Assembly (NCBI GenBank): GCA_945865325.1 | Contig: CAMBFA010000006.1 | Span: 1 to 56,043 of the forward strand | DNA: 56,043 nucleotides | Source: Candidatus Kuenenia stuttgartensis | Lineage (GTDB): Bacteria; Planctomycetota; Planctomycetia; Pirellulales; UBA1268 | Direction of reading: 5' to 3' | In this document: positions 8,056 to 16,403 of the stretch, piece after piece | Numbering within the stretch: the first letter of the stretch is position 1 | How the letters are laid out: every line of letters starts with the position of its first letter | Program-made: the position numbers and the translations under genes | Notes under the pieces: generated by a model | Databases searched by the model: none | Seen by the model: only the letters and a program-made list of their open reading frames with translations | What the model was told of the DNA's origin: nothing

Positions 8056-9732
8056 ATGTTGCTCGGGGCCGTGTTCGAACGCGAGATCGCCTTCGCGCCG
8101 CGGGCCCGCGGGCTGTATGTCGCCCGGGCGATTTACGCGGCGGCCCTTCTGGCGATCGTCGCCACTTGCTGGCTCGTGGTGACCGGCACCCAGGCGGTGG
8201 CCACGGCCGGCGACACCGCCCGCTTCGGTGCCACCCTGATGCGGATCCTTGCCCCGCTCCAGTTGACCCTGGCGATGCTGGCCGCGGCGCTGACCGGGGC
8301 GGTTGCGGTGAGTACGGAGAAGGATCGCCGCACGCTCGAACTCCTCCTCGTCAGTCGCCTCACCGATCGTGAGCTGGTGTTGGGGAAGTTGGCCGCGAGT
8401 CTCGTCAGGGTCCTGCTCCTGCTCCTCGCCGCGGTGCCGATGTTCGCCATCGCCGCCCTCTTCGGCGGCGTCACTCCGCCGCAGTTGGCGCGGATGTTCG
8501 CCGTCACTGTGGCGGCCTCCCTGGCCGCCGCGAGCATCGCCACGACGGTTGCCTTTTGGAAGGAGACCACCTTCCAGTCCCTCGCGATCACGCTTTTCGC
8601 CCTCGTCGCCTGGGTGGCAGTCGGGGAAACGGTGACCGCCTCGCAGGGGGCAACGGTGGCGGCAATGGTCTCTCCGGCCCGGGCCGTGTTCGCGGCGCTG
8701 CGCCCCTCGGGCGGGGCGACCCTGCTGCCGTTCCTCGGCACCTGCACGGCGATCATCGTCGTCGCCAACTCGGTGGCGGTGTGGCGATTACGGGCCTGGA
8801 ACGTGACAAGTGAGTCGCGAGCCCGGGGGGCATCGACCGCGGAGGCGGCCGCGATCCGCACCCCGTCGCGCGAGGTCTGGGACAACCCCATCCTCTGGCG
8901 GGAGATCCAGACGCGAGCCTACGGCAGGATGATCATCGTCGTCCGCATCGCGTGGCTGCTGCTGTTCGCGGTGGCGGTGGCGGGCATTCTCGGCGAGGCT
9001 GGGAGGCCCAGACCCGACCGGCTCGCCGTCGCGCTGGCCGTGGTGCCAATGGTGCTGGCCAGCCTCGTGGCCGTGACGGCACTGGCCGTCACGAGCGTGA
9101 CCACGGAGCGCGACCGCGGGTCGCTCGACCTCCTCCTCGTCAGCGATCTGGAGCCGGCGGAGTTCGTCTGGGGAAAGCTGTTGGGGGTGCTGATGGTCGC
9201 CCGTGAGATCGTTCTGCTGCCACTGGTTCTGTGTGGGGCGCTGGTCGCTGCGGGCATCACCGGTCTCGAGGGGGGGCTGTGCCTCGGCCTAGGGATGGCG
9301 GTGCTGCTGTTCTTCGCAGCCGTGCTCGGATTCCACGTCGGCCTGTCGTACGACTCGTCCCGGCGCGCCATCGCCGTGGCCCTCGGCACCGTCACGTTCC
9401 TGTTCGTCGGCGTCGCGACCGCGATGCGGATCATGGTCGCCTTCGGCTCGAGTTTCGAGCTCCAACTCGCCCCGTTCCTGGCCGTCATCGTCGGCGGGGC
9501 GATCGGTCTCTACGCCGCTCTCTCGGCCCGCAATCCCTCGCCGGCGATCGGCTGGGCCTCGGCGCTCCTCCCCGCGCTGACGTTCGTGGCGATCACGTCG
9601 TTCCTCCAGGGGAACAGTCTCCAGGTGCTGTTCGTCACGGTCGTGGCCTATGGGTTCGCCACGCTTGCCCTCCTCGTCCCGGCGATCGGGGCGTTCGATC
9701 TCCTCACCGGGCGGACGACGTCGGGGGAGTGA
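8056..9732 (+). CDS. ABC-2 type transporter permease with duplicated halves
   Basis: A 558-aa membrane protein starting at MLLGAVFEREIAFAPRARG. It holds two copies of the ABC-2 permease module. The first has STEKDRRTLELLLVSRLTD near residue 90; the second has TTERDRGSLDLLLVSDLEP near residue 350. Each is followed by several membrane helices. This E-R-D-R-x-L-x-LLLVS signature is typical of GldF/NosY-like permeases that work with a separate ATPase. No ATPase gene is present in the window. The gene converges with the FlhB-TPR gene, with 6 nt between stops. Confidence 0.85.
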   Translation: MLLGAVFEREIAFAPRARGLYVARAIYAAALLAIVATCWLVVTGTQAVATAGDTARFGATLMRILAPLQLTLAMLAAALTGAVAVSTEKDRRTLELLLVSRLTDRELVLGKLAASLVRVLLLLLAAVPMFAIAALFGGVTPPQLARMFAVTVAASLAAASIATTVAFWKETTFQSLAITLFALVAWVAVGETVTASQGATVAAMVSPARAVFAALRPSGGATLLPFLGTCTAIIVVANSVAVWRLRAWNVTSESRARGASTAEAAAIRTPSREVWDNPILWREIQTRAYGRMIIVVRIAWLLLFAVAVAGILGEAGRPRPDRLAVALAVVPMVLASLVAVTALAVTSVTTERDRGSLDLLLVSDLEPAEFVWGKLLGVLMVAREIVLLPLVLCGALVAAGITGLEGGLCLGLGMAVLLFFAAVLGFHVGLSYDSSRRAIAVALGTVTFLFVGVATAMRIMVAFGSSFELQLAPFLAVIVGGAIGLYAALSARNPSPAIGWASALLPALTFVAITSFLQGNSLQVLFVTVVAYGFATLALLVPAIGAFDLLTGRTTSGE

Positions 9733-9738
9733 CCGGCG

Positions 9739-11364
9739 TCAGCGCGGCGGCGGGCTGGACGTGGCGGCGGCCACCGGACCGGCGCCGGTACGATCGAGGT
9801 TCGCCAGGCGTTCGGCGGTGTCGGCGGGGGCGCCGCCGCGGGCCATGGCGGCCCGGTAACTGTCACGGGCGTCGTCCGCGCGGCCAAGAGCCTCCAACGC
9901 CATCCCCTCAAGAGCGAGAACGAGGCCGGGGGTCTGTTGCGCCCCATAGGATTCGCTCAGGGCCGCGAGTGTCGACAGCGCCCGTCGCGGCCGCCCGAGC
10001 CGACGGTAGACCTCGGCCGTGTCGAGGAGCAGGCCGCGGTCGTCCGGGGTAATCGCCAGGCCGTGGTGGAAGTCGGCCAGCGCCGCTGCGTCGCGCCCCC
10101 GTGCCAGCGCCACCTGACCCTGGAGATGCCACGCATCGGCCGACTGGGGCGCAGCCCGCAAGCCTGCCGAGGCAAGGCGATCGGCATCGTCGAGGAGACC
10201 GAGCTCCATTGTCATCCGGCCACCGGCGAGGCACAGCGGTACGTCGTCCGGGGCGAGGCGGAGCGCCTCGTTGATCTGTTCCACCGCCTTCATCTGCTCC
10301 CCCCGCTGCCAGAGCACCGCGGCGTAGTGACGGCGGGCGTCGATGTCGGTCGGACACCGTTTCACCGCCTGGCCGAGGAGCGCCTCGGCGCCGGCGAGGT
10401 CCTGCTGATCGGCGGCGGAGAGGCCCTCGTTCGAAAGCCGCCGCGCCTCGGCGAGCTGCTGCTGGGGCACCGCGGTGTGGCGATTGACGAGCCGACATCC
10501 GGACCCCGTGGCGACGACGCCCAGCAGGAGGGCGACCCCGACGCTGACCGCACCGCTGCGGGCGCCGGCCCCGGCGGCATCCGGTCGGGGCGCGTCACCG
10601 CTGCCCGCGCTCGGCCGGGGCGGGGTGGGCTTCCCCCAGCGAACAGCCGGTGGCGCTTCGAGGCTGCGGAGCTCTTCGCGGAGCTCCTCGGGGGTCATCC
10701 GGATGCGCAGCTCGCCCCGGCGGCGGAGAAGGAGCCAGCGGATGACGGCCACCGCCACGGCGGCGGCGACCGTCGGCCCGAGCAGTGCGACCCCCGCCGG
10801 GATCACCCCCGCAGCAAGGCTGATGGCTGCCGGCAGCGGAGCCCCGATCGGGATGGCGTCGGTGGTCGAGGCAACGATGCCGGACAGCCGGTCACCGGCG
10901 CGCGAAGCCATCCACCAGGGGATGAAGAGCCAGCAGGCTCCCCCTGCGGCGGTGCCAAGTGTGCTTAGGGAGGCGATCCGGCGGAGGCCCGCCAGGGGAT
11001 CGATCCGGCGGAAGTCGGGGGCGATCGAGGCCGGGTGCCAGCGGAATCCATCGACGAGTAGCCGCACCGCCAAGCTCGCACCGGCCGCTGCCGCGATCAC
11101 GGCGACGGTGGGGATCAGCAACCCAAGCGAGGACCAGAGTTCCGGCCCGGCCCGGGGGGCAAGCCGGGCGGGGGAACAGGCTGCGGCGATCGCATCGGTC
11201 GCCGCCGAGAGCGTCGCCCGCCACCATCCGGGGAGGAGGAGGATCGTCACGGCCATACCTGCTCCCCAGGCCGGGAGTGCGGCGTTCGGGAGCATCCCTT
11301 CGCGTTCGGCGAGTTGCCGCCGCCGGCTCGTCGCCGGGAGGGTCCGCTCGGAGGCTTCGCTCAT
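9739..11364 (-). CDS. flhB: FlhB-like export protein lacking the autocleavage domain, fused to a TPR domain
   Basis: A 541-aa protein whose ATG overlaps the fliR stop (ATGA). Residues 1-245 follow FlhB: a charged N-terminus (RRRQLAEREGMLPN), four membrane segments, the FRRIDPLAGLRRIASL loop and the cytoplasmic helix MTPEELREELRSLE at 223. In normal FlhB the NPTH autocleavage domain comes next; here it is absent. The frame runs on through a proline-rich linker and a fifth hydrophobic segment ending at Cys290 (ALLLGVVATGSGC) into about seven TPR units up to the stop. Between residues 223 and 290 no in-frame ATG, GTG or TTG would start a separate TPR lipoprotein. A real fusion therefore fits best, although a lipoprotein with a rare start codon cannot be excluded. 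Confidence 0.75.
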   Translation of the reverse strand: MSEASERTLPATSRRRQLAEREGMLPNAALPAWGAGMAVTILLLPGWWRATLSAATDAIAAACSPARLAPRAGPELWSSLGLLIPTVAVIAAAAGASLAVRLLVDGFRWHPASIAPDFRRIDPLAGLRRIASLSTLGTAAGGACWLFIPWWMASRAGDRLSGIVASTTDAIPIGAPLPAAISLAAGVIPAGVALLGPTVAAAVAVAVIRWLLLRRRGELRIRMTPEELREELRSLEAPPAVRWGKPTPPRPSAGSGDAPRPDAAGAGARSGAVSVGVALLLGVVATGSGCRLVNRHTAVPQQQLAEARRLSNEGLSAADQQDLAGAEALLGQAVKRCPTDIDARRHYAAVLWQRGEQMKAVEQINEALRLAPDDVPLCLAGGRMTMELGLLDDADRLASAGLRAAPQSADAWHLQGQVALARGRDAAALADFHHGLAITPDDRGLLLDTAEVYRRLGRPRRALSTLAALSESYGAQQTPGLVLALEGMALEALGRADDARDSYRAAMARGGAPADTAERLANLDRTGAGPVAAATSSPPPR

Positions 11365-12221
11365 TGCCGTCCTCCCGATCCGGTCGGCGGCACCGCGGGG
11401 GACGGGGCATGGGCCGGCGGGGCAAGGGACGCGGCCAGCGATGGCAGGAGGCGCGGCCCTGCGGAGAGAGACCATGCGCCGGCATTGACGAGGATCATCG
11501 CCAGCACGACCAGCGCCGTCGCGGCGTGGAGAAACCCGGGGCCGGGGTCGCACGAGGCCGTCCGGAGGGCGATCGCGGCGGCAAGTTGGAAGACGAGCAC
11601 CGCGGCTACCGTGGGCACCGCCAGCGACACCGCTAGGCCGAACGCCAGCGCGGGCATCCGCAGCGCCCAGGCCTCGATCGCTGGCCAGGGCATCGCGCTC
11701 CCGGCGAGGAACCCGATCGGCATCGAGCGGACCGAGTCGGTGAGCGAGACGAGGACGACATCGAGCCCGCCCGCCGCCAGGAATCCCCCCACGGCGAGCC
11801 ACCGGGCCAGTCGGGCGATCCCCGCGGGCGAACCGGCCGCTCCATCCTCCTCGCCATCCTCCCAGGCGAGCCCGGCGATGCTGCCGAGCAGGTCTCCGGC
11901 CCAGGCGACGGCGCTGACGGCAGCCGCCACCGCCAGCCCCAAGCAGAGGCCCAGGCAGGTTTCCCCCGCGATCACACCAAGGGCCAACGTGAGCCCGATT
12001 CCGGCCGACGCCAGCGGGGAGGCGACCAGCGCCGTCGGCAGGGCGGCGAGGGTGACGATCAGGCCAAGGGCGAGGCGAGTTTTCAAGTCGACGGTCGGGA
12101 GGAGGCCATGGGCGCAGGTCTCGAAGGCCAGGGTCACCCGGACGAGCAGACCGGCGGCTACGAGCAGGGCCGGCCCGGTGGGATTCTGGAGAGCGGTGGC
12201 GAGCGCCGTGGGGGCATCCAT
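11361..12221 (-). CDS. fliR: FliR-like type III export apparatus protein
   Basis: A 286-aa membrane protein with about seven hydrophobic segments, including the conserved FliR-type region LALGVIAGETCLGLCLGLAV and the late segment MPALAFGLAVSLAVPTVAAV. It is slightly longer than usual for FliR (about 255-260 aa) because of an insertion rich in Gly, Glu and Asp after LAWEDGEED and a proline-rich tail. It starts 4 nt after the fliQ stop and overlaps flhB by 4 nt, so the three are translated from one message. FliR forms part of the inner-membrane export gate with FliP and FliQ. Confidence 0.88.
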   Translation of the reverse strand: MDAPTALATALQNPTGPALLVAAGLLVRVTLAFETCAHGLLPTVDLKTRLALGLIVTLAALPTALVASPLASAGIGLTLALGVIAGETCLGLCLGLAVAAAVSAVAWAGDLLGSIAGLAWEDGEEDGAAGSPAGIARLARWLAVGGFLAAGGLDVVLVSLTDSVRSMPIGFLAGSAMPWPAIEAWALRMPALAFGLAVSLAVPTVAAVLVFQLAAAIALRTASCDPGPGFLHAATALVVLAMILVNAGAWSLSAGPRLLPSLAASLAPPAHAPSPAVPPTGSGGRQ

Positions 12222-12225
12222 GTCG

Positions 12226-12480
12226 TCACGGGGCTCCGGCGGCCGCGCGGAACAGGTCGACCATCCGTTCGAGCATCCATGGGAGGGTCGCCACGAGCGT
12301 CAGCCCGACGACGAGGAGCCGCGGCAGCAGCCCGACGGCCGTCTCGTGGATCCCGGTCGCCGCCTGGAGCAGCCCGGTCACCGCACTGACGACGAACGCC
12401 ACGACGAGGACCGGAGCACCGACATGCATTGCGGACAGGAGGGCGTGGCGGAGAAGTTCGGCGAATTCGGTGTCGACCAC
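12226..12480 (-). CDS. fliQ: FliQ-like type III export apparatus protein
   Basis: An 84-aa protein with two membrane helices (VGAPVLVVAFVVSAVTGLLQ and VGLLPRLLVVGLTLVATLPW) and the amphipathic ends of FliQ. Normal FliQ is about 88-90 aa. It lies 45 nt after fliP and 4 nt before fliR, the usual P-Q-R order. It is part of the export gate in the inner membrane. Confidence 0.9.
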   Translation of the reverse strand: MVDTEFAELLRHALLSAMHVGAPVLVVAFVVSAVTGLLQAATGIHETAVGLLPRLLVVGLTLVATLPWMLERMVDLFRAAAGAP

Positions 12481-12525
12481 GGGAGGCCTCTGTGACGGGA
12501 GCGGGGTCCTTCGGTCATCGGCCGT

Positions 12526-14067
12526 TCAGGCGGCTGTCCGCACGCCGTCGAGGAGGGACTGGACCACGAGCGTCCAGCCGTCGGCCATCACGAAGACAAT
12601 GAGTTTGAGAGGCAGGGAGACCGTTGCCGGCGACACCATCCCCAGGCCGGTCGAGGCGAGCAGGGTGGCGACGAGGAGATCGAGCACGAGGAACGGGAGG
12701 AGGAGTCGGACGCCGATCGAGAATGCCGTTTTCAATTCGCTGACGAGGAACGCCGGAAGGAGGGTCTCAAGCGGGACATCGTCGTAGCTGCGGACCTCGC
12801 GCGGTGCCGAGGGATGACGGGAGAGAAAGAGGAGCATCGTCTGGCGGTTGCCGGCATGCTCGATCTGTCCTGCCATCCAGCGGCGGACTGGCACCGACCC
12901 GCGCTCGAAGGCGGTGCTGAGATCGATCTGGCCATCCTGGAGCGGTTGGACCCCCTCGCGGTATGCCGTCGTCCAGACCGGCCACATCACCAGGAGGGAG
13001 AGAAACAGCGCCAGCGAAGTCACGATCTGGTTCGAGGGAAGGCCCTGGGTGCCGAGCCCCTGTCGAACGAGCGACAGCACGACCGACATCCGCACGAACG
13101 ACGTTGTCATGAGGAGGATCGCCGGGGCGATGCTCGCCACGCCGAACAGAATCACCGCCGAGAGGATCCCGTCGACGGAACGCGGACCGAGGGCCCGAGT
13201 GGTGACGTCGCTCCACGCCGGCAGCGCGGCGATCTCGGTCGTCGGGCGAGCGTCGGCCATCGCGACGATGGCCGGTGGGGGGGGCCCTTCCGGGGCCAAT
13301 GACGGCGCGACGGGAGAGGGAGTCGCGGGAGCGTCGTCCCCGCGGGTTGGCGCTGCCGGGAGAGCGGCGACCAGGAGGATCGCGATCCCGACGAATGCCC
13401 GGGCAGCAGTCCGGATCCGCAGCGGCAGACCGAGGCGCAGAGGAACGCGATCAGCGCCCGACACGGCCCGGGGGTGGCAGGCGGCAGTGATCGAGTCGGT
13501 GATGTCGGGATCATCGATCTCGGCCAGCGCCGTGCACGTCGTCCCGGAGACGCCGACGAGGATCGTCTTGGGGCCGAAGCGGACGATCCGGGCCACATGC
13601 TGCCCCCCGAGGGAGGCCTCGCCGAGGACTTCGAACACCTCCGCCGGGGGCCGTGGCACCGGCCTGCGACCGCTCCACTTCAAACAGAGCACGGCGGCGA
13701 GGAGGGCGGCGAGGAAGGCAGTGATGCGGAGATCGAGTGCCGGGGCCCCCCGCGCGGAGCCGGCAGGAGCGGCCGCGACCGCCCCGGTGCCGATAGCGAT
13801 CGCTCCGATTGGAATGGCCTCCGGAACGCCCGTCTCGAGGAGGCGGGCCGGCGTGACGGGCATTTCGGCATCGGCCGCCACGGCCGCCGACGTGGCGGTG
13901 CCGATCGGCTCGGAAGGGGCCTCGGTCGCGGCGCAGCAAAAGACGCCCCACGCCGATCCGAGGCATACAAACAGCCCAGCCGCCAGCGGCAGGGCTCGGA
14001 AAAGCGGGGCTGGCGCGGCGCCGGTCGCCGATCGGGCCGGGGGTGTTCGAGCCGTGGTCGACGTCAT
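12526..14067 (-). CDS. fliP: FliO-FliP fusion, type III export apparatus
   Basis: A 513-aa protein whose ATG overlaps the fliF-like stop (ATGA). The N-terminal third has a membrane segment and a FliO-type domain (EVLGEASLGGQHVARIVRFG, then LVGVSGTTCTALAEI, near residues 150-190). After a low-complexity linker comes a complete FliP: SFVRMSVVLSLVRQGLGTQG, PSNQIVTSLALFLSLLVMWP, the PLETLLPAFLVSELKTAF stretch, and the last helices LGMVSPATVSLPLK and VMADGWTLVVQSLLDG. FliO and FliP are usually separate genes, with FliO as an assembly helper for the FliP ring, so the fusion makes functional sense. Confidence 0.9.
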   Translation of the reverse strand: MTSTTARTPPARSATGAAPAPLFRALPLAAGLFVCLGSAWGVFCCAATEAPSEPIGTATSAAVAADAEMPVTPARLLETGVPEAIPIGAIAIGTGAVAAAPAGSARGAPALDLRITAFLAALLAAVLCLKWSGRRPVPRPPAEVFEVLGEASLGGQHVARIVRFGPKTILVGVSGTTCTALAEIDDPDITDSITAACHPRAVSGADRVPLRLGLPLRIRTAARAFVGIAILLVAALPAAPTRGDDAPATPSPVAPSLAPEGPPPPAIVAMADARPTTEIAALPAWSDVTTRALGPRSVDGILSAVILFGVASIAPAILLMTTSFVRMSVVLSLVRQGLGTQGLPSNQIVTSLALFLSLLVMWPVWTTAYREGVQPLQDGQIDLSTAFERGSVPVRRWMAGQIEHAGNRQTMLLFLSRHPSAPREVRSYDDVPLETLLPAFLVSELKTAFSIGVRLLLPFLVLDLLVATLLASTGLGMVSPATVSLPLKLIVFVMADGWTLVVQSLLDGVRTAA

Positions 14068-15587
14068 GCAGCCAGCCTCCGCTCGTCGTCGGCGCGATCG
14101 TCGGCGGCCAATCCCTTCCAGTCGGCGTGGGGGGGCTCCGCTATCCCACCGTCCCGGCTTCCGGCCCACCACAGGAAACCGGCCAGCAGGCCGACCAAGA
14201 CGCTCGTGGCGGCGAGCCAGACCTCCCGCGGCAACGGCGGCACTGCCGGGGACGACGATCGATGGCCTCCGTCCGCAGGGAGCGGATCCTCCACCCCGGG
14301 GGCCCGGTTGGCCGACTCCGCGGGAAGCCCTTCGCCAGCCGAGGAGCGGCGCTCGGCTACGTCCGGAGCGGTGGTCGGGTAGCTCGTCACGAGAACGCGA
14401 AGGCGTTCGGGGCTGACCAGTGAGGGAAGGGACCGGCCGACCATCTCCCGCAGCCGCTCGATCTCGCGTTGCTCCGCCTCGGTATCGGCGTCGAGGCTGG
14501 GGTCGGAAGCGGCTGGCGCCGTTCGCCGCCGCCGTCCCTTCGAGGCCTCGATCGCGGCGGCGAGATAGCTATCGGGGATCGAGACGGTGACGTGGACGAT
14601 GCCCGGGATCTCCAGGCCGGTGTCCGGGAGACGATTTTGCCCCGTTGGGGGGCCGGGCGCGACGGGCGTGCGCGCCGCCGACGGTGCCGGCGGGAGGAGC
14701 TCGGCGGGGGCGTTGGCGGCGGCGGCGACATGCGGCGCGGATGGATCGGCGGGCGCGGGGGTGACCGTCTCGGGGGAGCGGGGAGCGGTGTCGATGGCGA
14801 CATCGACGATCACCCCTCGGACGAACCCCAGCGCCTGGCGGATCTTGCCGGCCAAGCAAGTCTCGTGGGCGAAGCGACGGGCCAGCTCCGGGGCTACCGT
14901 GGCGCTGGCAGCGGGATCCTCCAGCGCGCCGGCGAACACCCTCCCCGTGGCGAGATCGGTGACGGCCACCTGGTCCGGATCGAGTCCGGCGATCGACGAG
15001 GCGACGAGCACCCGGATGCCATGGGCGCGGACGGCGTCGAGCTCCGTGCCGGGGCTGGTGCGGATCCCGACGCTGGCGGTCTTGAGGGCTTCTTGTTGGA
15101 ATCCGGAACGCTCCTCGACGTCGTAGAGCACGGCGGCCCGATCGATGCCCGGCATCGAACAGAGGACCTGCGAGAGCTCGTCCTGGAGAGCGACTTTCAA
15201 CGATACGGTCCGGGCCGAGGTGGAGGTCCAGACGCCCCCCGACGCGATCGCTTCATGAAACCGTGTCCCCCACGGCTTCGGGATCGCGTCGGCATCGACG
15301 ACCGCGCGCTTGTAGGCCCCCTGGCGCGACCGGGGAACCCAGACCGTTCCCTCCGCGGTGCGGTAGTCGGTGAGCTTGGCTCGGTCGAGCGCTGCCTCGA
15401 CGGCTGCCAACTGGGGCGCCGTGAGGGTGGTGTCCTCGAGGAGCGCCACCTCGTCGGCGGTGGGGCGCTCCTGCAGCAGCCATGCAGCCCAGCCGACCGA
15501 AGCAGCCACCAGTCCGAGCGCGACGATCTGCGCCGGGGTCACGATTCCGACGCGACTGCGGCGCGGGGTGGGGAGGAGGGGGTCCAT
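14064..15587 (-). CDS. fliF: FliF-like MS-ring protein with a short C-terminal tail
   Basis: A 507-aa protein starting at MDPLLPTPRRSR. There is a membrane helix at about residues 14-33 (IVALGLVAASVGWAAWLL), then two ring-building-type domains with the FliF/YscJ pattern (LTAPQLAAVEAALDR, ELSQVLCSMPGIDRAAVLYD, ASVGIRTSPGTELD) and IRVLVASSIAGLDPDQVAVTD. After a proline/alanine-rich stretch comes a third domain (VHVTVSIPDSYLAAAIE, EIERLREMVGRSLPSLVSPE), then a second membrane helix. Only about 33 residues follow that helix, where classical FliF has roughly 90 including the FliG-binding end. It is clearly of the FliF family but divergent. Confidence 0.8.
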   Translation of the reverse strand: MDPLLPTPRRSRVGIVTPAQIVALGLVAASVGWAAWLLQERPTADEVALLEDTTLTAPQLAAVEAALDRAKLTDYRTAEGTVWVPRSRQGAYKRAVVDADAIPKPWGTRFHEAIASGGVWTSTSARTVSLKVALQDELSQVLCSMPGIDRAAVLYDVEERSGFQQEALKTASVGIRTSPGTELDAVRAHGIRVLVASSIAGLDPDQVAVTDLATGRVFAGALEDPAASATVAPELARRFAHETCLAGKIRQALGFVRGVIVDVAIDTAPRSPETVTPAPADPSAPHVAAAANAPAELLPPAPSAARTPVAPGPPTGQNRLPDTGLEIPGIVHVTVSIPDSYLAAAIEASKGRRRRTAPAASDPSLDADTEAEQREIERLREMVGRSLPSLVSPERLRVLVTSYPTTAPDVAERRSSAGEGLPAESANRAPGVEDPLPADGGHRSSSPAVPPLPREVWLAATSVLVGLLAGFLWWAGSRDGGIAEPPHADWKGLAADDRADDERRLAA

Positions 15588-15622
15588 GCGTGCTCTTCGT
15601 TGGGGGAACGGAAGGGGGAGGA

Positions 15623-16216
15623 CTACGCCGCCCGTCGGAGCGCGGCCGGGCGGGTCGGCAGGCAGAGCGTCACGGCGCTGCCCCCTTCGGGACAATCCAT
15701 GGCTGAGATCGATCCCCCGAGGGCCACGACAAGGTGGCGGAGATCATCGAGAAGGGGATCGGTCGGTTCGTGTGAAGCGGTGGCCGGAGTGCCCCGGAGC
15801 GGAAACGAGTTTCGCTCCCGATGCGTCAATCCGGGGCCGGAATCGGCGAACTCGATCTCGATCCGATCGGGAAAGCCGACGGCGGTCACCAAGACCTCAC
15901 GCGGCGAAGGCCCCGCTCCGATTCGGGGCCCGGCGGCGGCAAGGGCACGCTCGAGGAGCGGGGCGAAGAGGCGACGGACCGAGCCCCGCTCGGCGGCGAT
16001 TTCCAGATCGATCGGGACGTCGAGTGTGAGGCAGACCGGCGCAGCAGGCTCCTCGCCGCCGGGGGCGACGTCGACCACAGCGGCGAGGTCGGCAAGGAGG
16101 GCGTGGGGAGAGACCGTCGGGCCGCAGCCTCGCGTGCTGCCCCTCGTCAACGGGAGGATCCGCACCCCGGCGGGAGGGAACCGGGGACCGGCGGCGCGGC
16201 GTGGATGGTTCGTCAT
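15623..16216 (-). CDS. GHKL-type ATPase domain protein (histidine-kinase-like)
   Basis: A 197-aa protein. AGGAGG lies 8 nt before the ATG at 16216, which decides the start against one 24 nt upstream. The C-terminal half has the ATP-binding signs of histidine kinases and anti-sigma factors: the N-box-like LFAPLLERALAAAG, the G1 box EFADSGPGL and the G2-type end GGSISAMDCPEGGSAVTLCL. There is no clear phospho-accepting histidine region, so it may be a partial kinase or a regulatory ATPase. It is first in the export cluster, 35 nt before fliF, and probably controls it or is controlled with it. Confidence 0.7.
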   Translation of the reverse strand: MTNHPRRAAGPRFPPAGVRILPLTRGSTRGCGPTVSPHALLADLAAVVDVAPGGEEPAAPVCLTLDVPIDLEIAAERGSVRRLFAPLLERALAAAGPRIGAGPSPREVLVTAVGFPDRIEIEFADSGPGLTHRERNSFPLRGTPATASHEPTDPLLDDLRHLVVALGGSISAMDCPEGGSAVTLCLPTRPAALRRAA

Positions 16217-16403
16217 CAAAGGATCCTCCTGTCCTGGCATCCGTGCCAGCCGTGATCGGTTCCGCGAACCTCATGGCTGCGTTTGAAAAACACCGTCTGT
16301 CGAGATCGAATCGTCGCCCTGTCCCTGCCTGCCGTGGCCGGGGAGTCGGGTCGAGGAAGTGCCGTTCGGCGCCGCACCGGACAGACGCGCCGCTGTCGGC
16401 CGG

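Noticed and set aside
9739-11364. Frameshift joining two separate genes in the FlhB-TPR frame
   Set aside because: Other frames across the junction show no FlhB C-terminal domain, so a simple frameshift does not restore a normal FlhB. It remains worth checking against raw reads.
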